From: JACJWR01 sp964556255 | GTDB lineage: Bacteria > Actinomycetota > Actinomycetes > S36-B12 > UBA10799 | Reading direction: 5' to 3' | DNA: 33,623 nucleotides | NCBI GenBank assembly: GCA_964556255.1 | Contig: CAZKVQ010000033.1 | Coordinates: 1-33,623 of the forward strand | In this document: positions 23,732 to 31,578 of the stretch, piece after piece | How the letters are laid out: each line of letters starts with the position of its first letter | Numbering within the stretch: position 1 is the stretch's first letter | Notes under the pieces: model-generated | Told to the model about the DNA's origin: nothing | Seen by the model: only the letters and a program-made list of their open reading frames with translations | Database searches by the model: none | Position numbers and translations under genes: made by a program

Positions 23732-24290
23732 CGCGTCCGTCCTCCTTGTTCGAACCCGACTCGGGCTTCTGCACCTCAACAGGTTCGGGCTTCTTCACTT
23801 CAACCGGTTCCGGCGCCTGCACTTCATTGGATCCGCTATTGCCGCTGTCCTCGCGGGACTCTGTGGACTCGTCCGAGCCGTTGCTCGTCGCCGGCGCCTG
23901 CTCGGGTGACCCCGCCTGACCGCCGGTGGTGTTGTCGCCGGCGGGCGTCCCCGTGCCTCCGTCGGCGGACGTCACGACTCGTTGGCCACCCCCGCCGGCG
24001 GCGCCGGTGGCGCCGCCCGGCTTCGCGGTCGCAGCCGCGCGACCGGCGGCACTCGGCGTCACGACGACGACTACCGGCGCCTTGGCCGCAGGTGCCTTGA
24101 GACTCGGCGCACTGAGCGGCTTGGAATCCCCGCGGGTTCCTCCGCTTCCGCTCTGTAGCTGCGCACTTCCAATGCCTGATGACGCCTGTCGTGCCGACTG
24201 CAGGGAGGCAAGCGCGACGGTGGCCCCGGCGGCCGAACCGACGATGAGCACCCCCGCAACGGTCCCTGCGATCACGGTGTTCCTGCGCAT
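23724..24290 (-). CDS. Membrane-anchored low-complexity protein with PEPVEV repeats (module B)
   Basis: A 188-residue protein of unknown function. The N-terminus MRRNTVIAGTVAGVLIVGSA holds one hydrophobic anchor (about 6-28). The rest is extracytoplasmic low-complexity sequence: Ala/Pro/Val with APVVVVV, Gly/Ala-rich stretches, an acidic Ser/Glu region, and the repeat APEPVEVKKPEPVEVQKPE near the C-terminus. Alternating Pro/Glu and Lys segments recall the rigid spacer of TonB, which crosses an envelope layer. That is a composition match, not homology. The ATG at 24290 has an ideal AGGAGG, so this is the first gene of the module B operon, read away from the two-component system. Confidence 0.75.
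   Translation of the reverse strand: MRRNTVIAGTVAGVLIVGSAAGATVALASLQSARQASSGIGSAQLQSGSGGTRGDSKPLSAPSLKAPAAKAPVVVVVTPSAAGRAAATAKPGGATGAAGGGGQRVVTSADGGTGTPAGDNTTGGQAGSPEQAPATSNGSDESTESREDSGNSGSNEVQAPEPVEVKKPEPVEVQKPESGSNKEDGRDD
23764..23825. repeat. 24-bp imperfect tandem repeat encoding PEPVEV(K/Q)K
   Basis: Two units of 24 bp (23764-23787 and 23788-23811) and a partial third (to 23825) encode successive PEPVEV-K blocks in the low-complexity protein of module B. Confidence 0.75.
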
Positions 24291-24305
24291 GTCGCCTCCT
24301 GGCGC

Positions 24306-24361
24306 TGATGGCGGCCGACCTGTTCGGGTCGGCCTGCTGCTTCTCCGTTCAACCGCCATCA
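24306..24361. promoter_or_regulatory. Nested inverted repeats in the leader of the module B operon
   Basis: An outer stem pairs TGATGGC (24306-24312) with GCCATCA (24355-24361). Directly inside it, GGCCGACC (24313-24320) pairs with GGTCGGCC (24327-24334) around a six-base loop. The structure ends five bases before the AGGAGG ribosome-binding site of the first module B gene (minus strand). It may be a structured mRNA leader or an operator. It matches no riboswitch class that I know. Confidence 0.4.
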
Positions 24362-24401
24362 CAGTAGGTCGGGTGTTCGAAGGGGGGAAGAGCCGATGGG
24401 T

Positions 24402-24417
24402 TAAGGGAACATAAGGA
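24402..24417. promoter_or_regulatory. Direct repeat TAAGG between divergent module B promoters
   Basis: TAAGG occurs at 24402-24406 and 24412-24416, a 10-bp period, in the most AT-rich part of the 195-bp divergent region. OmpR-type regulators usually bind two direct repeats 10-11 bp apart, and such a regulator is encoded next door, so this is a candidate site. Confidence 0.3.
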
Positions 24418-24485
24418 GTCCCTGGAGCGCCCAGGAAACCGCGGCGCCCTGCGCTGTGGGGGTGTGCTGGTGTCAGGATGGGGGA

Positions 24486-25139
24486 ATGAGGATCGCAGTC
24501 GTGGAGGACGATGCCTCGATGCTCGAACCGTTGGTGAGCGGGCTCGGGAGGCACGGATTCGAGGTTCTTGCAGTCACAACAGGGGCCGAGGGAGTGCGGG
24601 TCGCGATGTCTGTCGACTTGGTGCTGCTTGACCTGGGCCTTCCCGACATGGACGGTCTCGAGGTATGTCGGCAGATCCGGTCATCCAGCGAGGTGCCGAT
24701 AATCATCGTTACCGCAAGAGGCCAGGAGGGCGACCGCGTGCGGGGGCTGGAGCTGGGGGCCGATGATTACGTCGTCAAACCCTTCTCGATGCGGGAACTC
24801 GCGGCCCGGATCAGGGCCAATGTCAGACGCAGTTCAGCACGGAGTTCGGTGATAGAGGCCGGGACATTGACCCTCGACCGGGAACGACACACCGCCGCCA
24901 TCTCGGGGGAGGCCTTGACGCTCACGCCGAAGGAGTTCGACCTGCTGGCTGTGCTGGCGGAAGATCCCGGCCGGGTGGTGCCGCGAACCGAACTGCACGC
25001 ACGGATCTGGGATCCGGTCTGGGTGGGGTCGGGCAAGTCCCTCGACGTCCACGTGACGACACTGCGCAAGAAGCTACCGTCCGGGTCGATGACCATCGAG
25101 GCTGTGCGGGGTGTGGGGTACCGCCTGGTCGTGCCATGA
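24486..25139 (+). CDS. OmpR/PhoB-type response regulator
   Basis: A 217-residue two-domain response regulator. The receiver has Glu7-Asp8-Asp9 (VVEDDA), phosphoacceptor Asp49 (LVLLDLGLPDMDG), IIIVTARG and DDYVVKPFSMREL with the conserved Lys. The winged-helix output domain starts near residue 125 and has LTPKEFDLLAVLAEDPGRVV, SLDVHVTTLRKKL and IEAVRGVGYRL. The start MRIAVVEDD at 24486 is preferred to an upstream in-frame ATG, because the family begins here. Its stop overlaps the kinase ATG (ATGA), so the pair is translationally coupled. It is divergent from the module B operon, which it probably controls. That link is by position only. Confidence 0.95.
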   Translation: MRIAVVEDDASMLEPLVSGLGRHGFEVLAVTTGAEGVRVAMSVDLVLLDLGLPDMDGLEVCRQIRSSSEVPIIIVTARGQEGDRVRGLELGADDYVVKPFSMRELAARIRANVRRSSARSSVIEAGTLTLDRERHTAAISGEALTLTPKEFDLLAVLAEDPGRVVPRTELHARIWDPVWVGSGKSLDVHVTTLRKKLPSGSMTIEAVRGVGYRLVVP

Positions 25140-26497
25140 CGCGGCGAATCGCATTGGCGATGGGGCTTCTCACGGGGGTGCTCGTGCTGGCGCTGGCCGT
25201 GCCGTTGGTGCTCTTCTTTCGAAACACGGAGGCTGCCAACCTCAAACTGGGTATGGAGCGTGACGCGCTCGTCCTCGCCACAGATCTGTCCGCCCTGCCG
25301 GTGGTGACCTGGCCGGCCAGGTTGGCGCCGTATCAGCAGTCCACTGGAGCCCGGCTGACCGTCCTCGATAGCGCGGGTCAAGTGGTCTATGACTCCGAGG
25401 GATCGAAGGTAGGGGTCAAGTTCACCCGACCGGAACTCGTCAGTGCCCTGAACGGGAACATCTCCGCCGGCACCCGATACTCGACCACCCTCGGCCAGCA
25501 ACTCACCTACGTGGCGGTTCCGATCCACCACGGGGCGGAAATCGTTGGAGCGCTGCGGGTTTCGATGCCGGCGAGCTTGGTGGAATCGAAGGTGCGCAAC
25601 CACGAATGGGGCTTGGTCGCGGCCCTGATTCTTGTGCTGGTGCTGTCAGTGGTCGCGGCATGGGCGGTGGCCCGGCTGCTGAGCCGCCCGTTGCGCAGGC
25701 TTGTCGTCGGCGCTCGGCTGGTCGGTGCGGATCCTTCGTCCAGGGTCGGAGACGTCCACGGCACGCCCGAGGTTCAGGCCATCGCGGACGCGTTGGACGA
25801 GACCGCGGCGCGTCTGCAGGGAGGGATCGAAAGATCGCAGGCGGTGGCGGAGGAAGCCTCTCATCACTTGCGGACCCCATTGGCGGCGCTGCGGCTACGC
25901 GTGGAGGCGCTGTCGGACAGCGCGACCGGCGAACAGCATGTCGAAGCCGAGGCTGCACTCACCGAAGTGGACAGGCTGACCCGACGAATCGACCAGGTGC
26001 TTGCGCTGGCGACCACGGAGGCGGGGACGCAGTTGGTGATCGTCGATGTCGGCCGTGTCGTCGACCGCAGTCTGGAGCGCTGGCAGGGTGCCTCGTCAGA
26101 GGTGGGGGTTGAACTGCTGGGGTCCTACGAGTCGGTGACTGTCCAGGCAGCCCCCGGGGCGGTGGAACGGATCGTCGACGAGCTGGTGTCGAACGCCTTG
26201 GATCATGCCAACACCCAGGTGACGGTGGAGGTGTTCTCACGTGACGGTCTGGCGGTGTTGCAGGTGAGTGACGACGGTGTCGGCATCCCGGAGGCCGAGC
26301 GGGAACTCGTCTTCGATCGCTTCGTCAGGGGGACCACCGCGCGCCCAGGCGGCACGGGCCTCGGTCTGGCAATGGTGCGAGAGTCCGCCCGGGCAGACGG
26401 CGGCGAGGCATTGGTTCTTGACACGCCGGTCGGCACCCAGATCGAAGTGCACTGGCCGATCGCGGGTGGCGTGTCGGTGGAGTCGGGAGGTCGCTAG
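25136..26497 (+). CDS. Two-helix sensor histidine kinase with HAMP domain
   Basis: A 453-residue membrane kinase. Transmembrane helices at about 7-27 and 158-180 enclose an extracytoplasmic sensor domain of about 130 residues with no motif I can name. A HAMP linker follows (RPLRRLVVGARLVGADPSSR). The phosphoacceptor is His243 in EEASHHLRTPLAALRL, where the usual Glu after His is replaced by His. ATP-binding boxes are IVDELVSNALDHA, VSDDGVGIPEAE and GTGLGLAMV. It follows the response regulator by overlap. The final TAG shares the palindrome CTAG with the stop of the convergent glycosyltransferase. An extracytoplasmic domain this size could sense an envelope or redox signal, which is inference. 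Confidence 0.94.
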   Translation: MTRRIALAMGLLTGVLVLALAVPLVLFFRNTEAANLKLGMERDALVLATDLSALPVVTWPARLAPYQQSTGARLTVLDSAGQVVYDSEGSKVGVKFTRPELVSALNGNISAGTRYSTTLGQQLTYVAVPIHHGAEIVGALRVSMPASLVESKVRNHEWGLVAALILVLVLSVVAAWAVARLLSRPLRRLVVGARLVGADPSSRVGDVHGTPEVQAIADALDETAARLQGGIERSQAVAEEASHHLRTPLAALRLRVEALSDSATGEQHVEAEAALTEVDRLTRRIDQVLALATTEAGTQLVIVDVGRVVDRSLERWQGASSEVGVELLGSYESVTVQAAPGAVERIVDELVSNALDHANTQVTVEVFSRDGLAVLQVSDDGVGIPEAERELVFDRFVRGTTARPGGTGLGLAMVRESARADGGEALVLDTPVGTQIEVHWPIAGGVSVESGGR

Positions 26498-27585
26498 CCC
26501 AGGGCGACTTGCTCGATCGCGGATCTGAACGCCGCCTCGGTGAACCGGTCGGAGTTGGTCCTACAGGCCTGTGGTGAGAACTCCGAGGCATCGAATTCGG
26601 CCACCGCAGCGCGCAGCGACTCCGCCGTCTGGTGGGGAAACAGCACTCCGGTCACGCCGGGGCGCACGATGTCCACGGCCCCGCCTTTGCCGTATGCGAT
26701 CACAGGTGTGCCGCAGGCCTGCGCTTCGACTGTTGCGATCCCGAAGTCCTCCTCGGCTGCGTACACGCATGCCCGCGCCCGCTGCATCAGTGATATCAAC
26801 TCGGGCTGGGGGACCGGACCACGGAGCTCGATATTCGGGCTGCCGGCGGCGGCCTGCTGAACCAGCCCCAGGCCGGAGCCGTCGCCGCAGATGATGAGTC
26901 GGTGCTGCGGCAGACCGCTGAACGCCTCAGCGATCAGTTCGATCCGTTTGTAGGGAACCATCCGCGAGGCTACGAAGAAGTAGTCCTCCTTCGTCGTCTC
27001 CATCGTGAAACGTTCGGTATCCACCGGGGGGTGGATGACGGAACTCTCCCTGCGCCAGCACTTGCGGATGCGCTCGGAGATGTAGGTGCTGTTGGCCACC
27101 AGTACGTCGGGGCGCGCCGAACTCAACTGGTCCCAGGCACGCAGTTTGTGCATCAGTCGCCGGGCGTAGATGCTCTTCAGCCCATGGTCGAGTCCCGACT
27201 GCTCCAGATACTGGTGTTGCAGGTCCCAGGCATAGCGCATGGGGCTATGGATGTAGCTCACGTGGCGCTGTCCCGGGCCGGTCAGCACTCCTTTGGCGAC
27301 CGCGTGCGAGGACGACAGCACGAGGTCGTGGCCACTCATGTCGAACTGCTCGATCGCGATCGGCATCATCCCCAGATACATGCGGAAGTGCTTGGAGGCC
27401 ATTGGCAGATTCTGGATGAACGTGGTGTGTACCTCCCGGTCTCCCAGAAAGGCCCGTTCATCGGGCGGCACGAAGTCGCACACTGCGTAGAGGTCGGCAT
27501 CCGGCCAGACCTTGAGCATCTGCTCGACGACGCGCTCGGAACCTGCGTAGTTCTCCAGCCACTCGTGCACCACGGCAACCTTCAC
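26494..27585 (-). CDS. GT4-family glycosyltransferase
   Basis: A 363-residue GT-B fold glycosyltransferase. The N-terminal acceptor domain starts at VKVAVVHEWLENYAGSERVVEQ. YIHSPMRYAWD near residue 130 and ANSTYISERIRKCW are typical of GT4 enzymes of exopolysaccharide or cell-wall glycan synthesis. The C-terminal donor domain has FFVASRMVPYKRIELIAEAF, ICGDGSG and the EX7E motif EDFGIATVE, then ACGTPVIAYGKGG. No membrane segment is seen. The GTG at 27585 starts at the conserved strand. A GTG at 27609 would add eight residues, and neither has a good ribosome-binding site. The sugar donor and acceptor are unknown. It stands alone, converging with the kinase and downstream of the patatin gene. 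Confidence 0.9.
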   Translation of the reverse strand: MKVAVVHEWLENYAGSERVVEQMLKVWPDADLYAVCDFVPPDERAFLGDREVHTTFIQNLPMASKHFRMYLGMMPIAIEQFDMSGHDLVLSSSHAVAKGVLTGPGQRHVSYIHSPMRYAWDLQHQYLEQSGLDHGLKSIYARRLMHKLRAWDQLSSARPDVLVANSTYISERIRKCWRRESSVIHPPVDTERFTMETTKEDYFFVASRMVPYKRIELIAEAFSGLPQHRLIICGDGSGLGLVQQAAAGSPNIELRGPVPQPELISLMQRARACVYAAEEDFGIATVEAQACGTPVIAYGKGGAVDIVRPGVTGVLFPHQTAESLRAAVAEFDASEFSPQACRTNSDRFTEAAFRSAIEQVALG

Positions 27586-27721
27586 GTTCTGATCGTCCCA
27601 CAGGGGCACCTGGGCGCGCCCGTCGGCTGGATCTGCATAACGGGCCCCGGGCTAGGAGCCGGTTAGTGGCTAGCTGCTGGCCGCCCACGGCTGATCGTCG
27701 GTCACCGAGCGCCGCTCATGG

Positions 27722-29086
27722 TCAGCCACCGGTAGCGGATTGTGAATGGACTTCGGGGGCATTCGCCCACGTGTCAGCCTTCTCGGGGGTTTTCAGCCCC
27801 AGGCTCCGCCAGCTGGCAAGCGAGTCACCCACGAGCTTCTTGGCGCTGGCTAGGGCCGTGTCATGGTCGGTTCCGCTGCCACCCTGCCCGTTCTCGAGGT
27901 ACCACGCACGAAGACGCCCGGTGACAATCAGGTCGGCCAGGTTATGGGCCTGGGCGCGTTGCTGCTCGGAAAGCCCGTAGGTCTCGCCGCAGGCGCGCAG
28001 CCAGCCGTAGTCCATGTTGATGCCGAGAAGGCCAGCGTCGGTCTCAAACGTGCTGACGGCCACGATGGTGGGATCGATCAGGTAGGTCGTGGTCCCGGTG
28101 GCCGGAGTTGCCAGCATGTCGCGGCGTTGCTGCTCGTAGAAAGCGACGGTGACTTCGGCCCGCGCGGCGACCTCGAACAGGTTCGCGGTCGCGTAGTCCA
28201 TAGTCGGTGCTGGGCAGGCGATCGGGTCAGCGAGGACCACATAGAGTTCCGTGGCCCCCAGTGTCACCGCGGGCGCCAACGGGATGTTCTCCAGTACCCC
28301 GCCATCGACGTAGACGTCCGAACCGATGGGTCGTGGTGCGAACACCAACGGCACACTGGAGGACGCCAGCAACCCCTCGATGACGCCGGGAACCGACCCG
28401 TCAGAGGCCGGCGTTGTCGCATCTCTCTCGACGAGCGCGCCGCTCTCGGTGACGTACCGCGTGCACCCGGCATTCAATGCCGTCACGGTCAGGCGCAATC
28501 GCAATCCTGGCCGCGCCACGGCCTCCTCGTCGATGGGCGACGGGCCAACGCCCGGGGTGGAGCCCCGGAGGGCTTGCTCGAGGGGATCCAGCAACATGAT
28601 GGATCGGGCGTCCTTGGTGAGGTTCTTCAGGGCGCGGCGCTCCGCGGGAATGTTGGTGATCAGTGAGCGCAGGTCCTCCCAGCCCTGTCGAAGTGTCGGG
28701 GTCGCGGGGGTGGCATCGGCCAACACGTCCTTCTCCGACGAAGGGTCGGGCGGGATCGGCGGACGTGCCTTGCCTTGGATCAACTTCTCGATGTCATCGC
28801 CGGCCTTCGTGCCGTCCAGCCCACTGAGCCAGTCCTGCTTGACGAACGCGGCATCGCGGACGCTCATCCGCAGGATGTCTTCCCGCAGCTTGCCCGCTGC
28901 GGAGTAGAGCTCCTCCGTACCCCTCGCCTGCGCCAACACTGCTGCACAAATCGCCCCGGCAGAGGTGCCCGTGATGATCGAAGGGAGCACCCCCGCCTCC
29001 CGGACGAGGAAGTCCACGGCGCCGGCGGAGAAAGAGCCTTTGGCGCCGCCTCCGGACAGAACGAGCGCGGTCGTAGGTTCTGTCAT
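27722..29086 (-). CDS. Patatin-like phospholipase
   Basis: A 454-residue lipid acyl hydrolase of the patatin family. The oxyanion loop SGGGAKG (11-17), nucleophile Ser42 in GTSAG and catalytic Asp261 in DGG (VDGGVLENIPL) make a complete Ser-Asp dyad. The 100-200 region is a family-variable insertion. The C-terminal part (from about 290) is helical and not recognisable. There is no signal peptide, so the enzyme acts inside the cell or at the inner membrane face. The ATG at 29086 follows GAGG by six bases and begins just before the oxyanion strand. The upstream part of the open frame is discarded. It is divergent from the SGNH-like gene. Confidence 0.92.
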   Translation of the reverse strand: MTEPTTALVLSGGGAKGSFSAGAVDFLVREAGVLPSIITGTSAGAICAAVLAQARGTEELYSAAGKLREDILRMSVRDAAFVKQDWLSGLDGTKAGDDIEKLIQGKARPPIPPDPSSEKDVLADATPATPTLRQGWEDLRSLITNIPAERRALKNLTKDARSIMLLDPLEQALRGSTPGVGPSPIDEEAVARPGLRLRLTVTALNAGCTRYVTESGALVERDATTPASDGSVPGVIEGLLASSSVPLVFAPRPIGSDVYVDGGVLENIPLAPAVTLGATELYVVLADPIACPAPTMDYATANLFEVAARAEVTVAFYEQQRRDMLATPATGTTTYLIDPTIVAVSTFETDAGLLGINMDYGWLRACGETYGLSEQQRAQAHNLADLIVTGRLRAWYLENGQGGSGTDHDTALASAKKLVGDSLASWRSLGLKTPEKADTWANAPEVHSQSATGG

Positions 29087-29174
29087 GGTCAACCTCGATT
29101 CCCGGGCATTGTCCTTCAAGCATCCCAAAGCCCACTTGGGTACTCATCAGGATCCCTGACCTGGTGCTGTGGGC

Positions 29175-29180
29175 TAACGT
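29175..29180 (+). promoter_or_regulatory. Putative -10 box before the SGNH-like gene
   Basis: TAACGT lies five bases before the ATG at 29186. The placement would start the mRNA at or next to that ATG, while a strong GGAGG lies just after it, before the ATG at 29198. The box is therefore consistent with a very short leader or a leaderless start. Confidence 0.35.
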
Positions 29181-29197
29181 TCGTCATGGAGGGGGCC

Positions 29198-29902
29198 ATG
29201 ATGCGACTGCCGTCGAAGCGATGGTTCGGGGTGGCTGCGTCCCTCGCGCTTCTGGCCGGGCTGCTGATGCTTGCGCCCGGGACGGCCGCTGGGGCCGAAG
29301 CGATCGGGTGGTCGGACCCGCCACGACCCGCCTTGGCGCACCGCAAAGATGCGATCTACTTCGTGGGTGACTCCATCACGGTCGAGATGTTCCACTCCGG
29401 AGACCTCATCCGCCGCACGGCCGACGCCCGTCTCAAATTGAGCGGACGGCTCGCCAGGGTCGGTCTGTCGGCGGCGCTGGCCGCGCCCTACGTCGAGCGC
29501 CGGGCTCGGGACTTCCCCTACCTGGTCATCGTCGCGGTCGGAACGGTGGACTGTTTCACGGGAGTTCCGGCAACGACGTTCGAAATCAACATGACCCGGA
29601 TCATCAGAGCGCTGGGACCGACCCGACACGTCGCCCTGGTCGACGCCTTCTGCCGCAATTCGAGACCCGACGGTCTGCGTCGTGAGCGTCAGATCAACGG
29701 CGTGCTGTTCCGACTCGCTGCCCGCAATCGCAACGTCTCGATCCACGACTGGTCCGGCTACGTCCTCACCCATCCGGGGACGATCCACCCACTGGACTGG
29801 ACCCACACCCATACGACGCTGGAGGGTACGCGCCGGCGGGTTGCGATCTACCTGGGCATCGCCGACCAGTTCGCCGCGAAGGTTCGCAGTACACGGGTGT
29901 GA
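29198..29902 (+). CDS. Secreted SGNH-hydrolase-like protein
   Basis: A protein of about 234 residues with a Sec signal peptide (1-33, ending in AAGAEA). The mature part has IYFVGDSITVEM, the block I of SGNH/GDSL esterases with Ser59 as nucleophile. VAVGTVDC stands where the family has GxND, so the oxyanion Asn is replaced. The C-terminal HPLDWTHTH near 195-205 may supply the catalytic Asp-His pair. It could deacetylate an envelope glycan or have lost activity. Start choice: ATG at 29198 follows GGAGGGGG, but 29201 or 29186 are possible. It is divergent from the patatin gene and ends before a clear hairpin. Confidence 0.78.
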   Translation: MMRLPSKRWFGVAASLALLAGLLMLAPGTAAGAEAIGWSDPPRPALAHRKDAIYFVGDSITVEMFHSGDLIRRTADARLKLSGRLARVGLSAALAAPYVERRARDFPYLVIVAVGTVDCFTGVPATTFEINMTRIIRALGPTRHVALVDAFCRNSRPDGLRRERQINGVLFRLAARNRNVSIHDWSGYVLTHPGTIHPLDWTHTHTTLEGTRRRVAIYLGIADQFAAKVRSTRV

Positions 29903-29966
29903 CTGGCTGCCGTCCCATGGTGACCGGTCGATGTCGGCCGCGCCTCCATGCTGGGCAGTGAATAGC

Positions 29967-30002
29967 GCGAACCCAGGTCCCGGCGAGGGGACCTGGGTTC
30001 GC
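29967..30002. terminator. Hairpin terminator between convergent genes
   Basis: GCGAACCCAGGTCCC and GGGACCTGGGTTCGC form a perfect 15-bp stem with a six-base loop, followed by ATTT on the plus strand and ATT on the minus strand. It lies between the convergent SGNH-like gene and glnA1 and can terminate both. Confidence 0.85.
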
Positions 30003-30049
30003 ATTTGCCTTGCGGCAGTAGGGGTATCGGCGACGAGCGCCGGTTCGAC

Positions 30050-31474
30050 TCAGATGTCGTAGTAGAGCTCGAACTCGTGAGGATGCGGGCGAAGCCGGAT
30101 CGGGTCGATCTCGTTCTCGCGCTTGTACGCGACCCACGTCTCGATCAGGTCGTCGGTGAAGACGCCGCCGGCCTGCAGGTACTCGTTGTCCGCCTCGAGA
30201 GCGTCGAGCACATCGGCCAGGGTGCCGGGCACCTGCGGGATGTTGGCAGCCTCGTCGGGAGCCAACTCGTAGAGGTCCTTGTCGACCGGGTCGACCGGCT
30301 CAATCTTGTTCTTGATGCCATCGAGACCGGCCATGAGCATCGCGGAGAACGCGAGGTACGGGTTGCTCGACGGGTCGGGAACGCGGAACTCGAGCCGCTT
30401 GGCCTTCGGGTTGCTCCCGGTGATCGGGATGCGAATGCAGGCCGAACGGTTGCGCTGGCTGTACACCAGGTTGACCGGAGCCTCGAAGCCCGGCACCAGT
30501 CGGTGGTAGGAGTTCACCGTCGGGTTGGTGAACGCCAGCAGGGACGGAGCGTGCTTGAGCAGGCCGCCGATGTACCAGCGTGCGAGGTCGGACAGACCGG
30601 CATAGCCGCGCTCGTCGTAGAACAACGGCGAGCCGTCCTTCCACAGTGACTGGTGGCAGTGCATGCCAGACCCGTTGTCGCCGAAGAGTGGCTTGGGCAT
30701 GAAGGTGGCCGTCAGCCCGGCATCCCAGGCAACGTTCTTGATGACGTACTTGAACAGTATCACCTGGTCCGCGGCGTGCAGCAGGGTGCCGAACTTGTAG
30801 TTGATCTCGGCCTGGCCCGCAGTGCCGACCTCATGGTGGGCGCGCTCGACCTCGAGGCCCACATCGGCCAGGGTCAGTGACATCTTGTCGCGCAGGTCGG
30901 AGAAGTGGTCCACCGGCGGTACGGGGAAGTAGCCGCCCTTGTAGCGCGTCTTGTAGCCGCGGTTGCCGCCTTCTTCCTGGCGGCCGGTGTTCCACGCGCC
31001 CTCGATGGAGTCGATGAAGTAGTAGCCGGCGTTCTGCTTGGTCTCGAAGCGGACGTCGTAGAAGACGTAGAACTCAGCTTCGGCGCCGAAGTAGGCGGTG
31101 TCGGCGATGACGGTGGAGGCCAGGTAGGCCTCGGCCTTGGCGGCCACCTGGCGTGGGTCGCGACTGTACGGCTCATCGGTGAACGGGTCGCGGATCGAGA
31201 AGTTCATGACCAGGGTCTTCTCGGCCCGGAAGGGGTCCAGGTAGGCGGTTGCCACGTCGGGGACGAGTTTCATGTCCGACTCGTGGATCGCCTGGAAACC
31301 GCGGATCGATGAACCGTCGAACATCTGTCCGTTCACGAAGAAGTCGGCGTCGACGGAATCTGCGGGCACGTTGAAGTGCTGCATGATCCCGGGCAGGTCG
31401 CAGAACCGGATGTCAATGAACTTGACGTCGTTGTCCCGTACGAATGCCATCACCTCGTCGGCGTTGGTGAACAT
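30050..31474 (-). CDS. glnA1: Glutamine synthetase type I, GlnA1 (adenylylation-type)
   Basis: The main assimilatory glutamine synthetase, a 474-residue subunit of the usual dodecamer. Blocks are FFVNGQMFDGSSIRGF, GAEAEFYVFYDV (metal Glu), AGQAEINYKFG, MHCHQSLWKDG, VNSYHRLVPGFEAP and NRSACIRIP. Tyr402 in VDKDLYELAPDEA is the residue modified by the adenylyltransferase GlnE in enterics and actinobacteria. The ATG at 31474 has AAGGAGAG before it. A GlnR-type box lies 105-142 bases upstream, so nitrogen control at transcription is likely in addition to adenylylation. It is divergent from the RDD gene. Confidence 0.97.
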   Translation of the reverse strand: MFTNADEVMAFVRDNDVKFIDIRFCDLPGIMQHFNVPADSVDADFFVNGQMFDGSSIRGFQAIHESDMKLVPDVATAYLDPFRAEKTLVMNFSIRDPFTDEPYSRDPRQVAAKAEAYLASTVIADTAYFGAEAEFYVFYDVRFETKQNAGYYFIDSIEGAWNTGRQEEGGNRGYKTRYKGGYFPVPPVDHFSDLRDKMSLTLADVGLEVERAHHEVGTAGQAEINYKFGTLLHAADQVILFKYVIKNVAWDAGLTATFMPKPLFGDNGSGMHCHQSLWKDGSPLFYDERGYAGLSDLARWYIGGLLKHAPSLLAFTNPTVNSYHRLVPGFEAPVNLVYSQRNRSACIRIPITGSNPKAKRLEFRVPDPSSNPYLAFSAMLMAGLDGIKNKIEPVDPVDKDLYELAPDEAANIPQVPGTLADVLDALEADNEYLQAGGVFTDDLIETWVAYKRENEIDPIRLRPHPHEFELYYDI

Positions 31475-31531
31475 CCACTCTCCTTGTCGTGGCCCGCAGG
31501 CGTGGTCAGCGCGGGCCTTGATCTGTTGGTC

Positions 31532-31550
31532 GCGGGGGCTTGCGCCCCGC
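31532..31550. other. Small GC hairpin in the glnA1 leader
   Basis: GCGGGG (31532-31537) pairs with CCCCGC (31545-31550) around a seven-base loop, inside the expected glnA1 5' leader. It could be a pause or stability element, and nothing more can be said. Confidence 0.3.
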
Positions 31551-31562
31551 CTTGTCCCTCGC

Positions 31563-31568
31563 AGGCTA
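31563..31568 (-). promoter_or_regulatory. Putative -10 box of glnA1
   Basis: TAGCCT on the minus strand fits TAnnnT. It would start the glnA1 mRNA near 31556, giving a leader of about 80 bases, and it places the GlnR-type box across about -23 to -60, a usual position for GlnR. The -35 element is not clear. Confidence 0.4.
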
Positions 31569-31578
31569 CGTAGGAGGG

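Noticed and set aside
26494..26497. CTAG used by two convergent stop codons
   Set aside because: CTAG is its own reverse complement, so convergent genes ending in TAG can share it by chance. No further structure surrounds it.
28775..29902. Longer version of the SGNH-like gene starting inside the patatin gene
   Set aside because: The first 137 codons are antisense to patatin. The signal peptide and GGAGG place the start near 29198.
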